Assembly (NCBI GenBank): GCA_030581615.1
Contig: JAKTTT010000095.1
Span: 1 to 51,911, forward strand
Length of the DNA stretch: 51,911 nt
Source of the DNA: Alloascoidea africana
Taxonomy: Eukaryota; Ascomycota; Alloascoideomycetes; Alloascoideales; Alloascoideaceae
Direction: 5' to 3'
The position numbers and the translations under genes were made by a program. The notes under the pieces were generated by a model. That model was not told the DNA's origin. It ran no database searches and saw only the letters and a list, made by a program, of their open reading frames with translations. This document shows, piece by piece, positions 1 through 9,763 of this stretch; position 1 is the stretch's first letter, and each line of letters starts with the position of its first letter.

Positions 1-447
1 AACTCCTCCCGATCATCACCCTGCGCAATCCTAATTCAAGAAACGCCACATAGATACAAACATGGCCCGGTTACCAATCAAAACTTCGTATTAATTGACG
101 CGGCCACAGAACTCCAAGACGATCAAATCAAGCAATCAAGAGCTGCAATCTATGTAAACAAACTTGTCCTAACTCAGGGATTCAAAATTGAAAAAATTAA
201 CAACCGAGACCTCGCAGGCGTAACGCTACACAACAACCATTTATCTTTATCACTCTTAGCGATTTATGCTGCCCCAGCGAGCTCAACACCTGAGAATGCA
301 TCAAACTTTATCGAACAGGTAACTGAATTTCTCAGCAACCAACCTCGGTTCAAAGGCTGCGTTGCTGGTGATGTGAACGGGTGGAATCCACAGTGGTGCG
401 GCAAACCACCAACCGACCCGAACAGCGCTACTCGACAAGCTGCTTGA
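1..447 (+). pseudogene. LINE apurinic/apyrimidinic-type endonuclease domain (partial)
   Basis: The open frame enters from the left edge and stops at 445-447. It contains the EEP-fold core: an AIYAAP strand near residue 93, then GDVNGWNPQWCG, which matches the GDFNxHxxxWG signature of LINE endonucleases that nick target DNA. The continuation (LLEAADLHPTNAF and onward) lies in the second frame from about 440, so a frameshift breaks the domain here. The N-terminal part lies outside the window. Confidence 0.75.
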
Positions 448-1276
448 AGCGGCTGACCTCCATCCTACGAATGCCTTCAACAAGGCTACACATATATTTG
501 GAAATTGCCTTGACACCCTCTTGGTCTCAAGACATATCAAGCAACTATACCATCCAACTATGACATACACATTCACAGCATTCGACCACGCTCTGCTCAC
601 CCTCATCCCAGCAGAACCCACCACTCTCGAGCAGTATCAGGTCCTTGATCACGATAACATCGACTACGACATGCTCCTCCAAAGCGTCAGCGAATGGAAA
701 CAACATAGAATCAGGACCGGAGGTCTTCTCCAAATAGTGACCAACCAATTCATTACGTTCCTCCAACACAAAATCGACATAGCAACCCCGCGGGAAAATA
801 TTTGCTTCTTCACAAAACGCTGGTGGACCAAGGAGGTAGAACAAGCGTATAAAGTCTACAAATTCACGTGCAAATGGGGCAGAGATAATCGCGATCAAGC
901 AAGAGAAACTTTCCTAACAAAGTGCAAAACAGCGAAAAGGGAATGCTGGGAAAGATATTTAGCCACACTTGACCATACCAATGTTTGGCAAGCATCGAAA
1001 TTGACGGAACAAAAACAGATGCCGACGCTTCCCGGCAACATAGAAGTCCTGACCGAAGAATGTGTCACTACCTTTTTCCCGCGTCTAGAGCCACACAGTT
1101 CCAGACAACAACCCAAACTAGCCCCCTGGAAATACTCGAAGAAGAAGATATAGGGGAATTGATAAGAAAACTTCAACCAAAAGAGGCTCAACCAATAGAG
1201 GCTCCTCGTCCCGACGGTAAAAGTAACCGAACAGTTCAAATCCTTTGGGAATTGAAAGTGTTCAAAGAACAACTTT

Positions 1277-1980
1277 TTGAACATCTTCAACTGCGCCATC
1301 AAATTTGGCAGACAACCAGCACGATGGAAAGAAGTGAATATTGCGGTAATCCCGAAGGGCGGCAAACGAGATCATTCAAAGATAGCCAACTACCGGGAAG
1401 TACCCCTAATAACTTTCCTAAGCATGGTTCTGGAAAAAGCAATCACATACAAAATCTACAAAGAGGTCGAGTTGTGGTTACCGTCGTATCAATTCGGCGG
1501 CAGACGGGGCTTCAGCACCAGCGACACCCTAACCAACCTAATAGAAAGAATACAAAATCAAACATCAAGTCTACTTCTGATTGATATAGTAGGGACATTC
1601 AACAATGTCATCCACCACAAGTTTTGTACAAAACTTCTAAAACTAAGAATCGACGCACACATAGTCAATTGGTGCGCGAGCTTTCTGGACCACCGGAAAG
1701 CCAAGTTTAAAATCGACAATCAGATGTGCGACGCGTCACACAATATCAATTGTGGGATACCGCAAGGGTCACCGATATCTCCTCTGTCATTCCTAATTTA
1801 CAGCGGGGACCTTTACGAAAAGATAACCAATATAGGCTATTAAATCACCGGCTTTGTCGATTATATTACCCTGTGCACAACAGGGCCGGTCCACTTCAGA
1901 GAAAGGAAAATGCCAGAGGCACTGGACGTTTGCGAACGCTGGGCCAGGAAGAACGGAACGAGTTTCGATTACGGTCGTAA
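1277..1980 (+). pseudogene. LINE reverse transcriptase domain, inactive
   Basis: The fingers/palm of a non-LTR reverse transcriptase can be read: IPKGGKRDHSKIANYREVPL, then LEKAI, QFGGRRGFSTSDTL, LLLIDIVGTFNNV (first catalytic Asp block, where D-x-xx-AFD is expected) and CGIPQGSPISPLSFLIY. The active-site box, at 1853-1864, is FVDY rather than F/YADD, so the second catalytic aspartate is lost. A stop at 1841-1843 separates it from the preceding block. Both changes argue that the copy has been dead for some time. Confidence 0.8.
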
Positions 1981-3172
1981 ATGTCAACTAGTTTCAAAAA
2001 AAGAAACGGAAAGAGTGAAGGATTGATGGAGCTCATCCTCCCAAATGGTACTACTATCAAACGAGAAGACGAGGCGGTAAAATTATTAGGACTCTGGATC
2101 GACCCAAAGCTAACCTTCAACTATCACTTAGCCAAGATAATCCCTCGAGTGAATAGCACGATGGCGAAGGTTAAACAAATATCGAAGATTAGCAAAGGAG
2201 TTAATGGGAAAGCCTGCTCCAAATGTATAACGCTTGCATCTTACTCAAACTCTTCTATGGGTCCGAAACTCATTGCAAGAAAAAACGCATAGTCCGCGAT
2301 AAGACAATCATCATCTTACAAAATAATTGAGGCTGGCTCTTGGTCTCATCAAATCCACAAACTTCTCAATCCTTACTCTGGAAAGCGGTTGTCTCCCTAT
2401 CAACATAAAACTGATCGAAACCGATCTTAACAAAAAAGGCCGTTTCCTGCTGAACATATCTCCAGAGAATTCATCAACAGGCACTATTTCTCGAAAAATC
2501 GAGGGCCAATCCAAGTTAGACCAACATCTCTCTCACGTTATAGAAAAAATCATTCCCGAAGGCACCCACAACTCCGATGAGATCAAGTCGAGAGTGGTGC
2601 ACTTAACCAAAGAAGGCTTAAACATAGAAAAAGACCCGACCCCAGCGCAGCTGAATAACACATGGAAGAAATTGTGTAGAGAATACGCAAATGAACTTTG
2701 GGGAAAAGAACCTGATTCCACAACATTAAATCCACGATATGTGGTGAACAAGGACCACAACGTGAATCAGAAATCCGATCTGCTATTGCAGAAATACTTC
2801 AAGGAACCCAAACCCATTCTCTCGGCCTTGGCTCAGTAGTTGAGTGGCACGAGTTTGATAGATCACCAGGTAAAGAAATATCTCTCCCCTGAGGACATTG
2901 ATTGCCGTTGTGGCCGAGTTCCATTCCTCAACAGAAATACAAAAAAAGAAGAGCATGCCAAAGCTTTTAGAGTTCTACAGGCTGAAGTATGCGGTGAGCA
3001 GTCAAAGCCCTCTTCCTAGTCGCTTCCAGAATGTCTCGTTTTCAATCGAGAAAAATCCACCCAAAGGCTCGAAAAGTTTGAGTGTGCCCCCCTCGGACGA
3101 GTAAGAGGAGTAGTATGGGCGTTTACATAGTAAATACTTTAGCCACATAAACAAAAAAAGAAAGAAAAAAGG

Positions 3173-3496
3173 TACTTTTTTGATGGAGTTTGGATCTGTT
3201 TGGGGTATTAACAGAGAATACCTTTACCAAGAGAAAGAGTAGATGTCTTCTTTATCGATGTATTATAGTCCGATGAGAGAAACTGTGTTGAGCGCTGTTA
3301 GTATTCATCACTACAGAAGCGACCATGTTATATATAACAGAAGATATAAACAGGACAAAATGCAAATGAATAAGACCAAAACAGAAACTTGATAATAGAG
3401 TAAACTAGATAGAGTAATATATTGATGGGGTTTGCCGGTCTGAAGTGACGGAAAGAAAAGCTTGTAGACGTGTTGAAAGCAGCTCTTTCTGAACGG
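3173..3496. other. Intergenic, 324 bp
   Basis: AT-rich spacer between the A-rich LINE tail and the 3' end of the SNM1-like gene. A TATATATAAC run lies near 3330. I see no coding potential or RNA gene. Confidence 0.6.
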
Positions 3497-4249
3497 TCAC
3501 TTTTTTATAAAGTTCATTAAGGAAAGAGAATCTTGAAGGCTGGCCGATTTTTGTTCTTCTTTGCTCTTTATCATTGCCTGTAACGACGAGAGCTTTTTCC
3601 TTTTCTTTGATCGTTGTTTTGCATTTTGTTTCTCTGCAGCACGTTTAGATTTCTCATCTTTAATTGCAGTTCCTTCTATGTTTTCGTTCTGTGGTTGATC
3701 GGTTACAGATTTAATCTCTTTCTTGGACTGTGCTGGCTCTGTAGGATTCAAAACATTAAACGTCTCCGCTCCTTTGCACACCAGACAGGTATACTTTAGA
3801 ATGCGTTTTCGAGGCCTCCAGATTTTTGAACTTTTAGAATCATTGGACTTGTTATTGTTCTTGTCTTGCTTTCGCTTTTTGTGTCGCTTCCGCCGACTGT
3901 AAGCTATCCTTATTGTAGTGTTTAAACCTGGAATTCTGATAGTTCCACAATAACTACACAATTTTAATCCCCCAAACGTTTCCTCTGCTTTTAATCTAGT
4001 GCCAACATTTTCCGATTGTGGTCCAGTTATACTTTGGGACGGTCCGGCTTTGATGATTTGTTCTCCGCCTAGATTATATAGGTCTGGAATATCTACTCGG
4101 CTTTCATCTTCCAATTCTTTTTTACAACCCTCGTATCGACGAACATAAGCAGCAGCCAAGGGAGTTAAGCTTGTGCCATGCGAGAGCGTGAGATAGTGCA
4201 AAAGTTTTGCCTTTTCTAGATCAGCTTGTAATCCTGATTGGGAAGACAT
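3497..4249 (-). CDS. SNM1: RNase MRP/RNase P protein subunit, Snm1/Rpr2/Rpp21 family
   Basis: A 250-residue basic protein with the layout of the Rpr2/Snm1/Rpp21 family: an N-terminal helical part (LLHYLTLSHGTSLTPLAAAYVRRY, about residues 17-39) followed by a split zinc ribbon, with Cys98 and Cys101 in LCSYCG and Cys155 and Cys158 in YTCLVCKG. The loop between the pairs and the C-terminus are rich in Lys/Arg, as expected for an RNA-binding subunit. These proteins act in the nucleus and nucleolus on pre-tRNA 5' ends (RNase P) or rRNA ITS1 (RNase MRP). The length fits Snm1 (about 200 aa) better than Rpr2 (about 144 aa), so I favour the MRP subunit, but Rpr2 cannot be excluded. There is no intron. 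The gene lies 144 bp downstream of TRM13 on the same strand. Confidence 0.72.
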   Translation of the reverse strand: MSSQSGLQADLEKAKLLHYLTLSHGTSLTPLAAAYVRRYEGCKKELEDESRVDIPDLYNLGGEQIIKAGPSQSITGPQSENVGTRLKAEETFGGLKLCSYCGTIRIPGLNTTIRIAYSRRKRHKKRKQDKNNNKSNDSKSSKIWRPRKRILKYTCLVCKGAETFNVLNPTEPAQSKKEIKSVTDQPQNENIEGTAIKDEKSKRAAEKQNAKQRSKKRKKLSSLQAMIKSKEEQKSASLQDSLSLMNFIKK

Positions 4250-4393
4250 TTTCTGGCATTTTCTTGATGGGTGGTGAGTAGAACTGACATTGGTCTTGGG
4301 AGGTTTACCTACCGAACACTTTTCTGAAGTGGAACATCATCTTTCTTAACAGTGAAAAACTGTAAATTCGTAGCCTACTTGATTCTAATACGC

Positions 4394-5838
4394 TTATTTA
4401 GGGAGAACTAGGAGGCAGACATTTTCTTTTGAAACATCAGCAGAAACGTACTTGATTAGGCGAGCATCGTAACCCATGGCCTTAAGAGACTGAACTCTCA
4501 AATAGTCAATGATCTCTCTACATTTGAAACCAATCTTCTCCCGTTCTTCTATAGACAACCCACTGCGATGCTCAGTTCCAAGATCCCCATCCTGCATGTG
4601 GTCTCTTCTCCCGCAAACGGCCCAGGAGCACATTTTTGATAATGCTTTAAAGCCATCTTGGGTGATTCCATGCTTCTTTAGCGTGTCTTTTCCGAGGGCC
4701 GAAAAACTCGAAAAAGTACATCGGTGCCTGCAGCAAAGAGCAACGATAAACCCCGTAAAAACATAGCATTGATCTGATTGATTCTTCAAGCATTCAATAG
4801 TCAGGTCTGTCGCTGCCCCGCATAAATGTTTCGAAATAGCAATGTACTTCCATTTATCGGGTTTGTCTTCTATCTCTGCGGTCAACTCTCCTAGTGCCTC
4901 ATCAAGAACTATATCTTTGATATCTGCTCGTATCCGTTTAACAACTGGTACCGCCATGTCTTCGAGATTATAAGAGTCGTTAAAATCTTTGATAATTTTA
5001 CTATCCATTTTCATCCGGCTTGAATCACGATCCAGAAGTAAAAAACCCAACTGTTTGTTCTTTTCATGTGACAATGATTTATCCTGCTTGCTTTGATATA
5101 TTGACTGGCTCAAGTACCTAGATAGCTCCGCTCGACCGCACCCAAACTCAACATATATCCTCCCCAATCCAAGAAGCCCATTTTCCTCTAGTTGACCGAT
5201 TAAAGAAGATTGCTGCGTAGCATGCTTTTGAACTTGTAGCTGTTCAAGCCTATTTTGTAGTCCAGAGTGCGAGAGAACATGTTCAGGAATCTTTTCTATT
5301 TTCAAGGCTTCATATGCCTCAGTGACAATAGGAATCCAGTAATTGTAGTCTACGTCAAGCTCCGTTCGCTCGGCCTCATTCGTTCCATTACCCTCATCTG
5401 GATCTCCAGTGAGGTTCACATTTTTGAGATACCATCGTTCTTTACACTCTATGGGCCTATTCGGACACTTTTTCAAGTGTCTTGCCATTTCGGTTTTTTT
5501 GATCGTATGATTCCCATAAGGACATTTGATTCTTTTCACTTCGCTCAAATCGTTTGAATTCTCAGACCTCTACACCAATATTAGTAAATGGACCAGCTTT
5601 AGTGATGGCGCTCTCGCTCTATGTGACTCACGATATGTTGGGCACAGAACCGCTCTGTAGCTTTCCTCGTCATATTACACTGCCTATTATGTTTATTAAC
5701 CAGTACAAATTCGCACCGAAGCCTGTTACTCGGTGAACGTGTGCCTGCGTTTCGAGAATCATCCGTCACTTTTGCTCTTTTATGCTTATGATGCCGTGAC
5801 TCTAGTTCTGGTGACTCAAATGCCCGATGCGCATCCAT
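4394..5838 (-). CDS. TRM13: tRNA 2'-O-methyltransferase TRM13, two exons
   Basis: Exon 1 is 5838-5632 (69 codons) and exon 2 is 5569-4394, giving 460 residues (476 in S. cerevisiae). The 62-nt intron starts GTGAGT, has a TTACTAAT branch site, ends GTGTAG, and keeps phase 0. Exon 1 carries the TRM13 CCCH finger (Cys42, Cys54, Cys65, His68), and exon 2 begins with the CHHC finger (Cys85, His90, His100, Cys104). The methyltransferase core follows, with VEFGCGRAELSRYL (S-adenosylmethionine site), ISKHLCGAATDLT and FIVALCCRHRC. Trm13 methylates the ribose of position 4 in the acceptor stem of certain tRNAs. The downstream exon has no ATG before its first finger and is preceded by an in-frame stop inside the intron, so exon 1 is required. 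Its start lies 172 bp from the divergent HSF1 start. Confidence 0.93.
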
Positions 5839-6010
5839 TGGTATGCGTTTTTAACCTTCAAGATTTTTGCTCCAAGCATGAAAAACAAGCTTCATCGTGT
5901 TTGGAGGCAGGGTAACTGTTCTCGTTAGTCCGCCACTACTCGCCAACATTGCTTGGATCTCAAATCATCATCCTCGCCAACGAACAAACCTTCAGCGAGA
6001 AGAGCTAACA

Positions 6011-7933
6011 ATGCAACGGCCACGATCTCAGTCACCCATTGAAGAGATACAGTCACTAGGGAAAGATGACGGCGTTTATGGAGATGCTGGGAATCTGATT
6101 CTACCTCCGTCAAGCCTCAACAACACCAACACAACAAACTCCTCCAGTAACCCAAGCGCGCTAGCTGTTTCAAGATACATGCAACCTTCACATCTGACTC
6201 AATTATCCCAACCAGGAATCAGTGGAAACAACGATAATGGCAATGATGAGGGCCTTGGAAGTTCGAATTCTTATCTAAAACGCATCACTAGAAAGCCGCA
6301 TACACAGAAACGAAACGCAATCACAAATGGCCCAAAGGCAAGACCGCAGTTTATAACAAAGTTATGGAACATGGTGAACGATACTTCGAACGAAGCGTAT
6401 ATAAAATGGATGCCCGATGGTAAATCATTTCAGGTTTTCAACCGAGATCAATTTGAAAAGTTGATTCTTCCAAAGTACTTTAAGCACAACAAGTTTTCCT
6501 CATTTGTCCGACAGCTGAACATGTATGGATGGCATAAAGTTCAGGACGTGACAGCAGGAGCCATGCTTAATCATGATGAGATTTGGCAGTTTGAGTCACC
6601 TTACTTTATAAGGGGACGGGAAGACCTGCTGGATAAGATTGTTCGCAACAAGACCGGAAAAGCAGAAGGAGAAGAGGTAGAAGAATCGGACTTGGGCTTT
6701 ATTCTGTCTGAATTGGATGCTATAAAGGCGAACCAGATCACGATATCAGAGGACCTGAGACGAATTCGATCCGAGAATGAGGTTTTGTGGAAAGAGTATT
6801 ATCTTTCACGAGAACGGCATCAAAAGCATTCAGAGACCCTTGACAAGATTATGAGATTTTTGGCCTCGCTATATGGCAACCAAAGCAAGATTTTGGAAGT
6901 AGATGGCGATTTTGTAAATTCAGCTCTTCCCAAACAGCAGTTGTTACTTACCCACAACCTTCAAACTCCAGATACGATTTTTGAGGTGCCTAGTAGTACA
7001 AACATGTCGGACGTAGAACAGAAAGGGCTGAACAGTATCGGCTCAACATTTAGGCCTTCCGCCACGACAGCAACTCCGAAGGAAACTCCGAAAACAACAC
7101 CGGGGGGCTCGAAGAAAACAAGCGTTTCTAATCAAAGTCACAAACACACGCGACAGCCAACGATTCAAGAAATACCCAACGACCTTTTATCTGGAGGCTC
7201 GCCACTACCTTTTTCCAGCAACACTCTGAACCCCAGCGAAAATATTCCATCTCCGTCTGTGTTCTTCCCAGAATTGCACGACCTTATTCCCAAGGGCGGG
7301 GAGACATTTGACGTTAATCAACATACAAGCGGGAGGACACCCACAGGCGTTAATTCTGGCTCAACCAGCTCGATGCCTCCAACCCGATCGAGCCCTTATT
7401 ATCCAAAGAACACAGACGCATCCCCGTCTATTTCACGTGAAGACGGGTTATTGCTGTTGCCTCCTAAAACTGGAGCGGGGAGAAATCAGAGCTTATCTAT
7501 CAACAGCAGTGGGAATTCTCCGAGCACGCAAAGACAGCTTGTGCCTCACCATGAAAATAGCGATCAGCTTATAGAGAATGAAAAGTTTATCAGCCAGATT
7601 ATGAATAACATTGACCGGCAGGAGGAATCAATTGATCATGTCAATTCTTGGTTACAACAGTATGCTGCCGCCAGCCAGGACCATGGCAAAACCGATGCGG
7701 ACGATCAGCTGTTCAATGTTGGCGATTATATAAATGCAGCATCTCCAATACCCTTGGTACACGGCCATAATGACATTGATTCTGGCCAAACTGCGGGAAC
7801 TACGGGAACTGATCTAGAAGAGCTGAGTGATTTGACAGTAGAACCATTATTCCATCCAGTAGATCAGAAGGGTAACACTAAAGACGCTGGCATCGTGAAC
7901 ACTCCCGATCTGAAGAAGAGGAAGCTAGGGTAG
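6011..7933 (+). CDS. HSF1: Heat shock transcription factor Hsf1
   Basis: A 640-residue factor. I take the first ATG, at 6011, as the start; the frame is open upstream to 5897 but without ATG. An acidic/Asn-rich N-terminus (1-108) precedes the winged-helix HSF domain (about 110-213), including the recognition helix KFSSFVRQLNMYGWHKV (161-177). A coiled-coil trimerisation region (about 228-295) has heptad-like hydrophobics. The long Ser/Thr/Pro/Asn-rich C-terminal half is probably transactivating and regulatory. Basic clusters at 90-101 and the very C-terminus (KKRKLG) could be nuclear localisation signals. Hsf1 binds nTTCnnGAAn repeats and drives chaperone genes. The shorter fungal paralogues Sfl1, Mga1 and Skn7 have different accessory regions; the N-terminal extension and coiled coil favour Hsf1. 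There is no intron. Confidence 0.9.
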   Translation: MQRPRSQSPIEEIQSLGKDDGVYGDAGNLILPPSSLNNTNTTNSSSNPSALAVSRYMQPSHLTQLSQPGISGNNDNGNDEGLGSSNSYLKRITRKPHTQKRNAITNGPKARPQFITKLWNMVNDTSNEAYIKWMPDGKSFQVFNRDQFEKLILPKYFKHNKFSSFVRQLNMYGWHKVQDVTAGAMLNHDEIWQFESPYFIRGREDLLDKIVRNKTGKAEGEEVEESDLGFILSELDAIKANQITISEDLRRIRSENEVLWKEYYLSRERHQKHSETLDKIMRFLASLYGNQSKILEVDGDFVNSALPKQQLLLTHNLQTPDTIFEVPSSTNMSDVEQKGLNSIGSTFRPSATTATPKETPKTTPGGSKKTSVSNQSHKHTRQPTIQEIPNDLLSGGSPLPFSSNTLNPSENIPSPSVFFPELHDLIPKGGETFDVNQHTSGRTPTGVNSGSTSSMPPTRSSPYYPKNTDASPSISREDGLLLLPPKTGAGRNQSLSINSSGNSPSTQRQLVPHHENSDQLIENEKFISQIMNNIDRQEESIDHVNSWLQQYAAASQDHGKTDADDQLFNVGDYINAASPIPLVHGHNDIDSGQTAGTTGTDLEELSDLTVEPLFHPVDQKGNTKDAGIVNTPDLKKRKLG

Positions 7934-8282
7934 AGATAGAACTGGGACAATAACATAGCGCTGGTTTCAGTAATCATAATGAGTTCTGATTAGGAACTAT
8001 ATAGTGTATAATCGCATCGGTGTAATCTTTTTTTTTTTCAGGTCCCTATGCTTTGACTCCCATATCAAAGCACCACTTTCACTTTAGCTTTCTCGCAATA
8101 GCAGAAAGGCGTAATCTAGACGATATCCGGATGTCGGAAGATAGGCCGTAGCATTTTGCTTATATATAAAAAGCGCCAGAATGTCATGTTAAACAACTTC
8201 AACTTCACCCACTGGCGGCCTTTCAGGTATTCCAACCTTCCACACTACCTCTCCACCACCACCTATTATATGCTCTTCAACA
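7934..8282. other. Intergenic, 349 bp: HSF1 3' end and AIM24 promoter
   Basis: Contains a T-tract near 8030 and a strong TATA sequence (annotated separately) ahead of AIM24. Nothing else is seen. Confidence 0.6.
8161..8172 (+). promoter_or_regulatory. TATA box, probable AIM24 core promoter
   Basis: TATATATAAAAA lies 110 bp upstream of the AIM24 ATG at 8283, within the usual yeast TATA-to-start range, in the spacer between the tandem genes HSF1 and AIM24. Confidence 0.45.
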
Positions 8283-9722
8283 ATGGCCAGGCTTGTTCCA
8301 GGACTCAAACCGTTTAAGCTGGGTGTTTCAGTTTTGCAGGCACCCGGTCTTACAAGATTGGTAAGGCCATTAGCAACACTGGTCCAGGCCCAGGCGACAT
8401 CGCACGATGATGCCTCCTCTGGCACTAAGAGAGATTTAGGCTCCTCGGGTAGTGCTTTGGAAGAATCAGTCAATAGTATGATCACCCTATGTTGTCAACC
8501 CCAGAAATTCAACAAGGAATTTCCGTTATATCTAACAAATTTTGAATTGTTTATTTTTTTTATAAAAAGACCCTAAATTTGAAGTTCTGGGGAATCCAGC
8601 TTCTCTTTTAAACGTTTCTCTTCCACCTTCCTCGCATCTGCAAATTCGCAGAAATTCAATACTCGCGGTGAACGGACCTCTCCACTATATCACCTCGACA
8701 TTGGCTTGGAAAGAGTCTATTGAGCAGTCCTCAATTACATCTCCACTGCTCTATCAAACAGTAAGTGGAAACTGTTGGCTTTTGTTGGTAGTGCAATGCA
8801 GCACTATTCTAACTGATTTCACTAGATCACATCAACTGCTCCGATTACGCTCTTCATTTCTCCACAGGGAAAAGCCCTTTCCACTTATGCAACCATTTCC
8901 TTGGCCGGTGCTACGCCTTGGCTGATAACACAAAGGCAAAGCCTTCTCGCGTGGGTAGGTGCGGAGCTTTCCGTCTCCCCGTATTCATATCCATTTGGAA
9001 ACCGACTCTTGTCTCTTTTAAATTTCCGCAAAGCGGATAAACCAGAGGATGTTTCGGGACCCGCTCGCAACACCATCAAGAACTGGGGAAATGTTCTGGT
9101 GGAGGGCAAAGGCGAAGTCGCACTTGTAGGAAAGGGTCAGATTTATCTCGTTGAACTTGCGAAAGGAGAAGAAATTGCAGTGCACCCAAGCAATTTGATT
9201 GCCCATTCTCTACAGAGTCAGGCTGATGGAAGTGAAAAGACGGTTGCTGGTCCCCAGTTTTATCGACTGAAACATAGCGACATTGATCTCCAGATCCCTA
9301 ACTTTGGGGTATGGGAAAAGGTTAAGCATGTTAGCATCTCTACCTACGCCAAAGTGAAACCACAGCTAATCGCTCTTGTGAAAGTTCCTGCAAAATATAT
9401 TCAGAGTTCTGTTAAGACTGCCACTCCAGCCTCGTCCGAGAGTTCTGGCACCGAATTGCAGAATAAAAGACTCATTCCTGAGAACGTTTCTCAGAAATTG
9501 GTCCAAGCAAAGGATTACACGGTAAAGGCTACTTCGTGGACTCTTGCCTATCTCAGTGGCTATCTCAGCCGACTTGTCTGGGGCGACGAAGTCTTTTACC
9601 GGGTTAAAGGCCCTGTTTCTCTTGTGCTCCAGTCGGATGGCACAAGACTTAGACGCTTGATTACGAACAAGGAGTTGACTGAATTGTCTCAGCAGAAGCA
9701 GCAGGAAGAGCAAAAAGTATAA
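8283..9722 (+). CDS. AIM24: Mitochondrial inner-membrane protein Aim24, three exons
   Basis: Exons are 8283-8475, 8570-8760 and 8826-9722, for 426 residues (394 in S. cerevisiae). Intron 1 (94 nt) starts GTATGA, has a TCTAACA branch and ends AAAAAG in phase 1. Intron 2 (65 nt) starts GTAAGT, has TCTAACTGAT and ends ACTAG in phase 0. Joining them restores the conserved family core, from FEVLGNPASLLNV through ILAVNGPLHYI and SLAGATPWLI to WGNVLVEGKGEVALVGKG. The N-terminus is basic and lacks acids over the first 40 residues (MARLVPGLKPFKLG...), fitting a mitochondrial presequence. Aim24 is needed for MICOS stability and cristae architecture. The start has the context caacaATGGCC. The gene converges on HTD2 with 41 bp between stops. 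Confidence 0.92.
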
Positions 9723-9763
9723 ATGGGATGTTTAAGTCTGTCATTTTTGTTTTGTCTTTTATG

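Larger units (their letters stand above)
1..3172 (+). mobile_element. Decayed non-LTR retrotransposon (LINE), Tad/I-like, cut by the window edge
   Basis: A plus-strand LINE pol is spread over several frames. Positions 1-447 read as an endonuclease/exonuclease-phosphatase domain with the motif GDVNGWNPQWCG. The reading then moves to the second frame, with LDTLLVS near 510, and continues as the connector with a WWTKEVEQA segment near 820. Reverse transcriptase follows at 1277-1980. The C-terminal part is read at 2327-2839. The element ends in an A-rich stretch at about 3148-3172, as expected for target-primed insertion. At least two frame changes (around 435 and 1200-1277) and a stop at 1841-1843 make it inactive. 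The RT style, with a segment like ALDVCERWARKNGTSFDY after the active site, resembles Tad/I/Jockey elements more than the L1-type Zorro known from yeasts. The clade is an inference; the element class is secure. Confidence 0.88.

Noticed and set aside
5897-6010. HSF1 frame open upstream of the ATG at 6011
   Set aside because: There is no ATG in the extension, its composition is UTR-like, and no splice acceptor pairs with a better start.
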